Source: Alphaproteobacteria bacterium
GTDB taxonomy: Bacteria > Pseudomonadota > Alphaproteobacteria > Rickettsiales > UBA1997
DNA: 14,231 bases
Direction: 5' to 3'
NCBI GenBank assembly: GCA_016869775.1
Contig: VGDJ01000021.1
Span: 1-14,231 of the forward strand
Within the stretch, counting starts at the first letter, position 1. Every line of letters begins with the position of its first letter. Positions 6,307-13,521 of the stretch are shown in pieces. Position numbers and translations under genes: made by a program. The notes under the pieces are model-generated. The model ran no database searches. It was not told the origin of the DNA and saw nothing but the letters and a program-made list of their open reading frames with translations.

Positions 6307-6712
6307 ATAGTTCTTTTAAAAAATTAGTTTTATGACTTTTTACAAAAGTTTTGTTAAAATTAATGAAAAATTTTTTATCCTCATTTTCTAAACTAAGCTT
6401 CTTAATATAGTTAATCCTATCTTCATCATTAAATTTTAAGACTACAATTTCTCTAGTAATAACTTTGGGCATAAAAAATAAGATATGCTTTATCTCCTCA
6501 GAATAATATACCCAAACTTCGTCATTATCTATTGAAGAAATTATTGTCGGTGAACCAAAACTTTTAAGAATTGTGTTTTTAGAAGTAACGCCTTTTTGAA
6601 TTGAATTAAAATCAACACTTTCAAACATATATCCGGTTTTATCAACCCTAAAACTGCATGCTGTGAATGCAAAAAAACTCAATAGTAAAATATAGATTTT
6701 AAAAAATTTCAT
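6278..6712 (-). CDS. bamE: Outer membrane protein assembly factor BamE (SmpA/OmlA family lipoprotein)
   Basis: Lipoprotein subunit of the BAM complex, which inserts beta-barrel proteins into the outer membrane. I chose the internal ATG at 6712 (144 aa) over the upstream one at 6778. From 6712 the protein begins MKFFKIYILLLSFFAFTACS, a proper type II signal with lipobox F16-T17-A18-C19. The longer form would place 22 unsuitable residues before it. The family core is visible: a GYMF element, then Q-KGVTSKNTILKSFGSP (about 39-55, the BamE 'G.T...V...LG.P' motif), DEVWVYYSEE (about 63-72), and FFMPKVITREIVVLKFNDEDRI (about 77-98), the alphaproteobacterial variant with F-PKV--R-I. The C-terminal extension is Lys/Asn/Phe-rich. 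The gene is divergent from rpmF, with 174 bases between. Confidence 0.85.
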   Translation of the reverse strand: MKFFKIYILLLSFFAFTACSFRVDKTGYMFESVDFNSIQKGVTSKNTILKSFGSPTIISSIDNDEVWVYYSEEIKHILFFMPKVITREIVVLKFNDEDRINYIKKLSLENEDKKFFINFNKTFVKSHKTNFLKELYDSLGTVKP

Positions 6713-6799
6713 ATAAATATTTATTGTTGAGAGTTTTAAAAATTTTGGTGGATTATTTGATAAAATTGTAAGTTGCAATTATTGAACATTAATAATAAT

Positions 6800-6828
6800 C
6801 TGACAATCTCACTTTTGGAGTTTATAAT
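6800..6828 (+). promoter_or_regulatory. Sigma70-type promoter of rpmF-plsX-fabH
   Basis: CTGACA (6800-6805, five of six to consensus) and TATAAT (6823-6828, perfect) are separated by exactly 17 bases. Expected start near 6835 gives a leader of about 50 bases before rpmF. The best promoter match seen in the window, fitting a ribosomal-protein and lipid-synthesis operon. Confidence 0.75.
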
Positions 6829-6886
6829 TTTAATTCATTAAAATATCTTTAAACATTCCCATTTTAAAATTTTTACTATCTAATCT

Positions 6887-7090
6887 ATGGCAGTTCCTAA
6901 AAAGAAAAAATCGCACTCCCGAAGCTCAATGAGAAGAGGCAGTAATGGCACTTTTGATGCCAATTTTCCAAATGTAGTAATTGACAAAGAATCAGGTGAC
7001 CCAAAGTTATCACACCATATTGGTGCAGATGGGACTTACAAAGGCAGACAAATTATCAAAAAAAAGGTTAAAAAAACTCCACAAGAGTAG
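6887..7090 (+). CDS. rpmF: 50S ribosomal protein bL32
   Basis: 67 residues beginning MAVPKKKKSHSRSSMRRG, the unmistakable bL32 N-terminus, followed by the alphaproteobacterial-type HHI-ADGTYKGRQII segment (43-57). The C-terminus has an extra Lys-rich extension. The four-cysteine zinc-ribbon found in some bL32 proteins is absent, as in most alphaproteobacteria. It belongs to the large ribosomal subunit near the peptidyl-transferase region. First gene of an operon with plsX (6-base gap) and fabH, an old linkage between ribosome production and membrane lipid supply. No Shine-Dalgarno is visible in front of the ATG. Confidence 0.97.
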   Translation: MAVPKKKKSHSRSSMRRGSNGTFDANFPNVVIDKESGDPKLSHHIGADGTYKGRQIIKKKVKKTPQE

Positions 7091-7096
7091 CGGGTC

Positions 7097-8176
7097 GTGA
7101 CATCAAATTTCATAATTGCACTCGATTGTATGGGCGGTGATAGAGCCCCTCAGGTTGTTATTGAGGGGGCAGATATTATTGCTTCAAATAATTTTGAAAT
7201 ACAATTTTTGTTATTTGGTAATTCTAAAAAAATTCTTCCAATTATTAATCATTGTCGATATCTAAAAGGTCGATATAACTTAATTCATACTGACGAAGAA
7301 GTTCCTGCAGATGAAAAACCTTCAAATGCCCTCAGGAGACTTACAAAATCAAGCATGAGATTAGCGATTGATGCAGTTAAAGACGGCAAAGCTCAAGCGA
7401 TAATCTCAGCCGGCAACACAGGAGCATTGATGGCAATTGCCAAAGTAGTTCTTAGGCCACTGCCATTAATTGACAGACCAGCAATTGTCACTTCGATTCC
7501 AAACAAAAAAAATAAAGGCACTGTTTTCCTAGATATGGGAGCCAACATTGAATGCGATTCATCAGTGTTATTTCAATTTGCTGTAATGGGTCGTGCTTTT
7601 GCTAAATCGGCACTGAAAATTGAAAATCCCAAGATTGGCGTCCTTAATATCGGTTCAGAAGAGCTCAAAGGTCATGAACATGTAAAAAATGTTGCCAATA
7701 TTCTTAAAAACAGCGATCTCAAAAATGATTTTTATGGATATGTTGAAGGAGATGACATTGCCAAGGGTACAGTTGATGTGGTTGTAACTGACGGTTTTAC
7801 CGGAAATATCGCTCTAAAAACTATCGAAGGAACTGCCAAATTTATAACCTCTTTAGTCAAAGAAGGCTTTACTTCATCAATTTGGGCCAAAATTGGCTAC
7901 TTATTCGCCTCAAATTCAATTACTAAAGCTACTCGTAAAATTGATCCTAGACTTAACAATGGCGCAATGTTAGTTGGCCTTAATGGAATTGCCGTTAAGA
8001 GCCATGGAAGCACAGATTCGATTGGTTTTTCAAATGCAATTAAGGTCGCTATTTCACTTCTTGAAAATCAAATTAATGATAAAATTATTGCCGAAATAAA
8101 AGCAAATGAAAGCGCTATAGCCAACGCTCTTAATACCATCAATTCAACTCCCAACTCATCATCTGAATCAAATTAA
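7097..8176 (+). CDS. plsX: Phosphate acyltransferase PlsX
   Basis: Converts acyl-ACP to acyl-phosphate, feeding PlsY for lysophosphatidic acid synthesis at the membrane. The 359 residues match the family. Motifs: IALDCMGGDRAP (7-18), AIISAGNTGALM (101-112), IDRPAI (125-130), FLDMGAN (144-150), VLNIGSEELKG (182-192), VEGDDIAKGTVDVVVTDGF (216-234) and TGNIALKTIEG (235-245). The last 20 or so residues are Asn/Ser-rich and probably disordered. Translation starts at GTG (7097), the only start that gives the family N-terminus, 6 bases behind rpmF. It ends 2 bases before fabH. Confidence 0.97.
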   Translation: MTSNFIIALDCMGGDRAPQVVIEGADIIASNNFEIQFLLFGNSKKILPIINHCRYLKGRYNLIHTDEEVPADEKPSNALRRLTKSSMRLAIDAVKDGKAQAIISAGNTGALMAIAKVVLRPLPLIDRPAIVTSIPNKKNKGTVFLDMGANIECDSSVLFQFAVMGRAFAKSALKIENPKIGVLNIGSEELKGHEHVKNVANILKNSDLKNDFYGYVEGDDIAKGTVDVVVTDGFTGNIALKTIEGTAKFITSLVKEGFTSSIWAKIGYLFASNSITKATRKIDPRLNNGAMLVGLNGIAVKSHGSTDSIGFSNAIKVAISLLENQINDKIIAEIKANESAIANALNTINSTPNSSSESN

Positions 8177-8178
8177 TT

Positions 8179-9141
8179 ATGCGCATTTCTGCTCAAATTG
8201 TTGCAACAGGTTCACATCTTCCATCTAAAATTATCACCAATAATGATTTATCAAAAACTGTCGATACCAGTGATGAGTGGATTATTGAAAGAACTGGAAT
8301 AAAACAAAGACACATTGCCGAATCAAACGAATTAACTTCTGATCTAGCCTATCAGGCTTGCTTAAACCTTTTTAAAAATGCACCCATTAAAATATCAGAA
8401 GTAGAAATGATTATTGTGGCCACCACCTCTCCTGATCTAACCTTTCCTTCAACTGCCTGCATTTTACAAAACAAGCTTCAGGCCACCAAAGCTTTTGCTT
8501 TCGATATTCAGGCGGTTTGCTCCGGATTTATATATGCTTTGAGCGTTGCTAACAATTTTATCAAAACTGGAGCCGTAAAAAATGCCTTAGTAGTTGGAAG
8601 CGAAACCTTGTCAAAAATAGTAGATTGGAGCGATCGCAATACTTGCGTATTATTTGGAGACGGCGCTGGAGCAGTTTTGTTGCAATCAACCCATCAAGAA
8701 AATTGCGGAATCATTGCAGATTCACTTCATTCCGATGGGACACTTAATGATATTTTAAAAACTTCAGGCGGTCCATCTTTAAATCAAAAAACTGGTTTTA
8801 TAGAAATGTCGGGTCGTGAGGTGTTTAAAAATGCAGTCGAAAAAATGGCCACTTCGGTTTTATCAACCCTCAAAAAAGTTAATCTTGATACTAACGATAT
8901 AGACCTCTTAATTCCTCACCAAGCCAATTTACGCATTCTTAACTCGGTAGCTCATAAATTAAATATCCCCAACGAAAAAATTATTATTACTCTTCATAAT
9001 CATGCCAACACCTCTGCAGCATCAATTCCATTGGCTCTCGACTTCGCATTTAAAAATAATCGTATAAAAAAAGGTGATTTACTTGTGCTTGAGGCTTTGG
9101 GTGGAGGACTAACATGGGGAACCGTATTAATTAAATATTAA
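8179..9141 (+). CDS. fabH: Beta-ketoacyl-ACP synthase III
   Basis: Condenses acetyl-CoA with malonyl-ACP to start type II fatty-acid synthesis in the cytoplasm. The 320 residues match the family. The catalytic triad is intact: C114 in FDIQAVCSGFIYAL, H247 in LIPHQANLRIL, N277 in HNHANTSAASIPLAL. Other family marks are WIIERTGIKQRHIA (34-47), the LFGDGAGAVLL segment (158-168) and the C-terminal EALGGGLTWGTVL (305-317). Two bases separate it from plsX, with no ribosome binding site, so coupled translation is likely. In many alphaproteobacteria ihfA follows fabH; here an unrelated hydrophilic protein does. Confidence 0.97.
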   Translation: MRISAQIVATGSHLPSKIITNNDLSKTVDTSDEWIIERTGIKQRHIAESNELTSDLAYQACLNLFKNAPIKISEVEMIIVATTSPDLTFPSTACILQNKLQATKAFAFDIQAVCSGFIYALSVANNFIKTGAVKNALVVGSETLSKIVDWSDRNTCVLFGDGAGAVLLQSTHQENCGIIADSLHSDGTLNDILKTSGGPSLNQKTGFIEMSGREVFKNAVEKMATSVLSTLKKVNLDTNDIDLLIPHQANLRILNSVAHKLNIPNEKIIITLHNHANTSAASIPLALDFAFKNNRIKKGDLLVLEALGGGLTWGTVLIKY

Positions 9142-9224
9142 AAATTCCCAATAACTCCAAAATATTATTTATTCTAAAATTTAAAATAGCATCACCATTT
9201 CTAAATTAATCAATATTTTAATTC

Positions 9225-9650
9225 ATGAATGGCTCTTTTAAGAATTCAAATATTTATCATGAAATTTGTGATTTTATTAAGAAAAATAATCTTAAAATCA
9301 TACGACAAGGAAATCCGCCTTCATTCAACAATAAAAAATCTCAACAACCTGAAATATTAGAAATTACTGAAAAATTAAAGATTATTGAAAAGCAAGAAAT
9401 TGTTGAAAAAAATAAAGCTATTTTAGCAAGAAAAATAAACTTTATTAACTCCGAAAAATATAGTCGTCAAAAGCATCAAAACTACAAACATAGACATAAT
9501 TTAAATTCGATCAAAACTTTATCAGCAATATCAGAAGAGTCAGAAGATTTAAAAGGATTCGATGAAGAAATTCCAAGCAGTCATTTACGACCAATTTCAA
9601 TAATTCAAGCGAAAGATTTACAACAACAAAAAAACACCTCAGATTTATAA
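9225..9650 (+). CDS. Hypothetical hydrophilic protein, 141 aa
   Basis: Not recognised. No signal peptide, membrane span or cysteine-rich site. The N-terminus (IYHEICDFIKKNNLKIIRQG, about 10-29) could fold as a short helix-strand unit. A Lys/Glu-rich middle (about 43-70), with EI-EK-like near repeats, looks like a coiled-coil helix. The stretch at about 78-92 is basic and His-rich, and the end (about 100-141) is acidic then polar. It starts 83 bases after fabH in codirectional position, and its last 6 bases overlap the end of the convergent glycosyltransferase gene. Compositional bias typical of AT-rich genomes leaves room for doubt that it is a folded protein, but a 141-codon frame fitting the available gap supports a gene. 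Confidence 0.55.
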   Translation: MNGSFKNSNIYHEICDFIKKNNLKIIRQGNPPSFNNKKSQQPEILEITEKLKIIEKQEIVEKNKAILARKINFINSEKYSRQKHQNYKHRHNLNSIKTLSAISEESEDLKGFDEEIPSSHLRPISIIQAKDLQQQKNTSDL

Positions 9651-9679
9651 ATTCACTTCGCTAGCATTTTTACAAATCT
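9641..9679 (-). terminator. Possible terminator hairpin at the convergent gene ends
   Basis: AGATTTATAAA (9641-9651) can pair with TTTACAAATCT (9669-9679) with one A-C mismatch, leaving a 17-base loop. Reading the minus strand, a run of seven T follows at about 9634-9628, after six other bases. It would end the M23/glycosyltransferase transcript. Both arms lie in coding sequence and the T-run is not adjacent, so this is weak. Confidence 0.3.
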
Positions 9680-10721
9680 GATAAACTCGATTAGAAATCA
9701 CCTCGCTAGAGTAATGATCAATGACTTTTTCATGAGCCCTTTTGGCATATTGCCGAGCCTCCGCCTCATCATTTATTAACTGTTCGATAGCATCACAAAT
9801 TAGATTAGGAATTTGTTGCTCGTCATCAATGATGATACGAATTGCATTGGTTTTATGCTCAATAATTTCTTCAAGCGAGTTTGAATTTGATGCTATAACT
9901 GGAGTCGAATAAAGCATAGCCTCGAGAATATAATCAGAGCTTGAATTTTGACCAATTGGCATTACACAAATATCAATATCATAAAAAAAACTTTTTTTAT
10001 CTACAGCCCAACCCAATATTTTGAAATTTTTTTCAAGGCGTAACTCAAGAGCAAGCATATTTAGATTGTCTTCACTATCGCCTGAGCCAATAATTTTATA
10101 TTCACACTCAACACCCCTAGACCTAAGAACAACCATAGCTCTGAGAACTTTATCAAAATTTTTATCTTGGTTTATTAAGCCAATAGAACCAATTTTTATG
10201 GGTTTCGAAAATGCTAATTTTTGAATTGGCTGAAAATTTTCTTCAATCTCGATTGAATTATTAACTACAAAAATATTTTGTCTCTTAAACCCTAAATCAA
10301 GCAAGTTTTTAACCATATTGGTGCTTCGAACTATAATAAAATCAGATTTTACAAATTTTTCTGAACCATCTTTACAAATCGAAATTATGGCAAAAGTTTT
10401 TTTAGCAAAAATACGGGCTAATCGAGCGAAAATCAAAGCTTTATAGGAGTGGCACAAAACTACTTGCGGAGAAAATTCAATAAATTTTAGCCAAGATTGG
10501 AATAAAGTTAAAAACTTATGAAATTTTTTAGATGATAATTCTAAGACACTGCTTGAGGCTTCTATCGTGGCTTCGCGATATGATTTATTGCATTCAAAAA
10601 CCGATAAGACTTGAGCATTTCTTTTGGTAAGGTACAGCGCATAATCAATAAAATCTCTTTCGGAAGAGTGATCATTGCCAACGTTTTGCTCGGTATTAAT
10701 TAAAATATTGGCTATTTTCAT
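9645..10721 (-). CDS. GT4-like glycosyltransferase
   Basis: 358 residues with a two-lobed GT-B layout. The C-terminal lobe is the recognisable part: KPIKIGSIGLINQDKNFDKVLRA (173-195), YKIIGSGDSEDNL (208-220), FKILGWAVDKKSFFYDIDICVMPI (233-256) and the nucleotide-sugar site ending in YILEAMLYSTPVIAS (264-278), with E267. The GT4 family usually has E-x7-E here; the first Glu is replaced by N259. The N-terminal lobe lacks the common GG-ER donor loop. It would transfer a sugar from a nucleotide-sugar donor, probably to an envelope acceptor such as LPS core, capsule or lipid, on the cytoplasmic face. Acceptor and sugar cannot be told. Its ATG shares one base with the stop of the M23 peptidase gene (TAATG), so the two are probably translated together. 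Confidence 0.85.
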   Translation of the reverse strand: MKIANILINTEQNVGNDHSSERDFIDYALYLTKRNAQVLSVFECNKSYREATIEASSSVLELSSKKFHKFLTLFQSWLKFIEFSPQVVLCHSYKALIFARLARIFAKKTFAIISICKDGSEKFVKSDFIIVRSTNMVKNLLDLGFKRQNIFVVNNSIEIEENFQPIQKLAFSKPIKIGSIGLINQDKNFDKVLRAMVVLRSRGVECEYKIIGSGDSEDNLNMLALELRLEKNFKILGWAVDKKSFFYDIDICVMPIGQNSSSDYILEAMLYSTPVIASNSNSLEEIIEHKTNAIRIIIDDEQQIPNLICDAIEQLINDEAEARQYAKRAHEKVIDHYSSEVISNRVYQICKNASEVNL

Positions 10722-12121
10722 TAATTAACAGCGTTCTTGAATTGATTGGGCGTATTTTTGCGATATCGATCAATTTCATTTTTAGAGGCTTCAAATCTAA
10801 CTAATTCTTTACCAACCAACTTAATGCCCGAAGTGGCTTTAACTTTGGATGGGTTAACTTGCGAACCCCGATAAATCAATTCAAAATGCAAATGAGGTCC
10901 GGTAGATCTTCCGGTATTGCCAACATATGCCACAACATCACCTTGCTTAACTTTTGAACCGACTCTAAATCTTTTACTAAATCTACTCGCGTGACCGTAG
11001 GCAGTTGAGTAGTCAGGATTATGCTTAATTTGAACATAATTTCCATATCCGCCCTTGGGCGACATGTAAACTATGGTTCCGCTTCCAGCCGCTAAAATTG
11101 GAGTGCCAATTGGAGCAGCGAAGTCAACACCTTTGTGCATTTTTGAGTAACCTAAAATTGGGTGCCTTCTCATTCCAAAGCCTGAAGAAACTCTGGCACC
11201 ATTAATTGGGGTTCTAAGGAGCGATTTTTTGATGGAATTACCTTTGACATCAAAATACTCAACTCGAGTTTTATCGCCATCGGTAATTTTATGCATATAA
11301 ATTTCAATCTTTCTATTTTGTAAAGTTAGAGATGAAAACAAAACATTCCCATCGCGCACTTTTTTGCCATTTTCGTCGTAAAAACTTTCAACCAACATCT
11401 CGAATTTGTCTCCACTGTGAATATCGCGCTGAAAATCAATATCATAACCATATAAAGTTATCATGTTCATCATGGCATTTGGAGAAATTCCGGCTTCAAC
11501 TCCGTCAATGTATAGACCATTTTTTATCACACCAAAATAGCGAGAATTATAACGAAGCAACTTAACTTTGAGTTCACGCGCATCATATGAGCCATCGTTT
11601 TTACGAGTAATCACAATATTTTCTTCAACCGATTGCGGAATTGTAACATTTGAAATTACGACCTTTCTTTTAGCATTTTGATCAGAACTTTCTTCATCGT
11701 CAATTGAACGATACGTGATAGTAATTTGCGATCCTATACTAAGATTTTGTGAAGACTTAATTTTTTTTAAAGCTCCAATGATGGAAAATACATCTTGATC
11801 CTCGGCACCAACATCTGCAAGGATTTTTAATAATGTGTCGCCGTTCTTAATTTGATAATCAAGTACTTGTTCTTCTTCAAAATCAAGATTGAAAGGAGTT
11901 CCAGCAAGAGAAATTTTGATTGAGTTTGAAATTTTATTTTGTGATTCCGAAAAAAATTTACTTGTTAAAAAAAAACCCAAATATTGATAAATTTTGAAAA
12001 AAATAAAGACAGCAATTATTGTAAGAGAAAGGGGTTTAAAAAACTTGCTTTCGATAATGAAATTTATTTTATCGAAAAAAAAATTTTTATATTTTTTTGA
12101 AATTAATTCTTTTTTTTTCAA
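10721..12121 (-). CDS. Membrane-anchored M23 murein endopeptidase (MepM-like)
   Basis: 466 residues. A basic N-terminus with a hydrophobic helix at about 31-53 anchors it in the inner membrane, with the rest periplasmic. A LysM/OapA-like segment follows (YQIKNGDTLLKILADVGAE, about 89-107, to ITITYRS at 133-139), then a linker domain and the M23 peptidase domain: SSGFGMRRHPILGYSKMHKGVDFAAPIGT (312-340), YGNYVQIKH (359-367), YGHASRF (375-381) and GNTGRSTGPHLHFEL (401-415). Zinc ligands H329, D333 and H412 and the partner histidines H377 and H410 are all present, so it should be active and cleave murein peptide cross-links. Translation starts at TTG (12121): an in-frame TAA lies just upstream and no ATG occurs before the membrane span. 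A run of nine A follows the start directly. It is coupled to the downstream glycosyltransferase. Confidence 0.92.
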   Translation of the reverse strand: MKKKELISKKYKNFFFDKINFIIESKFFKPLSLTIIAVFIFFKIYQYLGFFLTSKFFSESQNKISNSIKISLAGTPFNLDFEEEQVLDYQIKNGDTLLKILADVGAEDQDVFSIIGALKKIKSSQNLSIGSQITITYRSIDDEESSDQNAKRKVVISNVTIPQSVEENIVITRKNDGSYDARELKVKLLRYNSRYFGVIKNGLYIDGVEAGISPNAMMNMITLYGYDIDFQRDIHSGDKFEMLVESFYDENGKKVRDGNVLFSSLTLQNRKIEIYMHKITDGDKTRVEYFDVKGNSIKKSLLRTPINGARVSSGFGMRRHPILGYSKMHKGVDFAAPIGTPILAAGSGTIVYMSPKGGYGNYVQIKHNPDYSTAYGHASRFSKRFRVGSKVKQGDVVAYVGNTGRSTGPHLHFELIYRGSQVNPSKVKATSGIKLVGKELVRFEASKNEIDRYRKNTPNQFKNAVN

Positions 12122-12123
12122 GG

Positions 12124-12177
12124 CTATAGAAATTTAAAACCAACAATACGCGCGATAGTAACTTGGTTAACGCTCAT
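12124..12177 (-). promoter_or_regulatory. Possible 17-codon leader ORF upstream of the M23 gene
   Basis: ATG at 12177 opens a frame of 17 codons (MSVNQVTIARIVGFKFL) ending in TAG at 12124, only two bases before the TTG start of the peptidase gene. The stretch contains CGCGCG and is clearly less AT-rich than its surroundings. Ribosomes finishing it would sit on the weak TTG start, so it could serve reinitiation. Its own start has no Shine-Dalgarno, and a frame of this length may be chance. Confidence 0.3.
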
Positions 12178-12402
12178 CAATTTAAAAAATTAATTAGCTA
12201 CTAAAGTGAAAATGCGGATAAAATTATTGAAAGGTTTGTGATTTAATTTTGATATATTTTGGTATTTAGTGCTAGAAAGTCTTTATAGACATTAAAGTTT
12301 TTTATTGCTAGTATTTTTTTTAATTTTTTAAAAAAATTATCTCACACTAATTCATATTTATTACTAATTATTATCAATAACTTTATTTAATTTTTATTTA
12401 TC
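12178..12402. other. Divergent spacer between the M23 and CarD genes
   Basis: Very AT-rich, with no gene that I can support. TGCTAG occurs twice (near 12269 and 12306), and GTCTTTATAGAC (near 12279-12290) can form a 4-pair hairpin with a TTAT loop. TTGAAA at 12227-12232 is a fair -35 on the plus strand, but no -10 sits at the right distance (TATATT is 20 bases away). Promoters for both genes must lie here, but I cannot place them reliably. Confidence 0.4.
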
Positions 12403-13521
12403 ATGAAGAATAAAAAAATTACTAAAAATATTAAAAAAACTGTTGTAAAATCTAATAAATTAAAAATATCAAAAAAACAGCCCTCCAAACCATCAAAAAA
12501 AAATCCTAAAGCTCCAAAAATAAATGCCAAAAAATCTACAAAAAAAATTCAGATTAAAAATTTAAAATCTTTAAAAAAAATTATTAAAAACCCCAAAAAA
12601 TCCAAAGTTATCAACACAAAATTAACACAAAATAAAATTGAAAAAAAACTAAAAACTTCTGCTAAAGACCAACTAAAAAAAACATCGCATACCACAAAAA
12701 AAAATGACTCTAAATTGACCTCTTACCCAAAATTAAACTCTTCTATTGAGTCCAAAAAAAATCTTGAACCCTTTAAAACTGAAATATCTAAAAAAATTGA
12801 AACCAAAAAATTATCTTCTACAAAAAATATCAAGTCAGAAAATTTTTCAATCAATAGCTACGTAGTTTATCCTTCACATGGAGTTGGCAAAATTATCGAC
12901 ATCGAAACCACCGTAGTAATGCAACAAAATATCAGTTGCTACATGATTTATTTCGAAAAAGATAAGCTTACCATAAAAATTCCAGTTCAAAATGCCGATA
13001 AGTTTGGAATACGCCCTTTAGCTTCAAAGCAAAAAATGGATGAAGTATTTGCAATTTTACGAAGCGGTGTCAAAAAAATGAAGGGAATGTGGTCTCGAAG
13101 AGCTCAAGAATACGAAACAAAAATTAATTCTGGAGACATAATCATGCTCGCAGAAGTAATTCGCGATTTAACTCGCGATATCGAAGATTCTGAAAGATCA
13201 TATAGCGAGAGAATAATCTATGAAACCGCCATTTATAGATTAGCTTGCGAATATTCAGCAATTTATAATATCTCCCTTGAAGATGCTCGCCAAAAAGTCA
13301 TTATCACCGCTAAAGATAAACTAGAGTCTGATTCTAAACAAAGTCATAAAAGCGATGATTTTGACAATTTTGATAAAATTAAATCGAAAGATAATAATTT
13401 TGACGATGAAGAAGAAGATGAAGAAGATGAAGACGAGGAAGAAGATGATTTTAACTACGAGTATAATGAGGATGATGATTTTGATGAAGATGATGATAAG
13501 CCTAAAAAGAAAAAAAAGTAA
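12403..13521 (+). CDS. carD: CarD/CdnL-family RNA polymerase-binding regulator with long basic and acidic tails
   Basis: 372 residues in three parts. Residues 1 to about 147 form a low-complexity tail with roughly 49 Lys in the first 145 residues, no Arg, and scattered Pro, Ser and Thr. Residues about 148-308 are the CarD/CdnL core: FSINSYVVYPSHGVGKIIDIET opens the RNA-polymerase-interacting Tudor-like domain (148-169), and the helical DNA-binding part contains MKGMWSRRAQEYETKINSGD (226-245), LAEVIRDLTRD (249-259) and YETAIYRLACEYS (273-285). Residues about 318-365 are acidic (31 of 48 Asp/Glu), and the chain ends KPKKKKK. Stand-alone CdnL is usually about 160-170 residues. The core should stabilise open promoter complexes with RNA polymerase. 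The tails resemble chromatin-protein tails. Two A9 and several A8 runs lie in the gene and are prone to slippage. ATG at 12403 has no Shine-Dalgarno. The stop abuts lolD. Confidence 0.9.
   Translation: MKNKKITKNIKKTVVKSNKLKISKKQPSKPSKKNPKAPKINAKKSTKKIQIKNLKSLKKIIKNPKKSKVINTKLTQNKIEKKLKTSAKDQLKKTSHTTKKNDSKLTSYPKLNSSIESKKNLEPFKTEISKKIETKKLSSTKNIKSENFSINSYVVYPSHGVGKIIDIETTVVMQQNISCYMIYFEKDKLTIKIPVQNADKFGIRPLASKQKMDEVFAILRSGVKKMKGMWSRRAQEYETKINSGDIIMLAEVIRDLTRDIEDSERSYSERIIYETAIYRLACEYSAIYNISLEDARQKVIITAKDKLESDSKQSHKSDDFDNFDKIKSKDNNFDDEEEDEEDEDEEEDDFNYEYNEDDDFDEDDDKPKKKKK

Noticed and set aside
6713..6778. Upstream ATG extending bamE by 22 residues
   Set aside because: The extension has no signal character and would bury the lipoprotein signal peptide that begins exactly at the internal ATG (6712).
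9142..9224. Terminator after fabH
   Set aside because: The AT-rich spacer has partial palindromes but no stable stem followed by a T-run.
10021..10224. 67-residue plus-strand frame
   Set aside because: Antisense to the glycosyltransferase gene with no sensible domain.
11332..11565. 77-residue plus-strand frame with several Cys and His
   Set aside because: Lies wholly antisense to the firmly identified M23 peptidase gene; Cys/His content is accidental.
12403..12840. Lys-rich stretch as a separate histone-H1-like gene or as non-coding A-rich DNA
   Set aside because: The frame is open and continuous into the CarD core over more than 140 codons with no stop, so one fused protein is the simpler reading, though a downstream start is not excluded.
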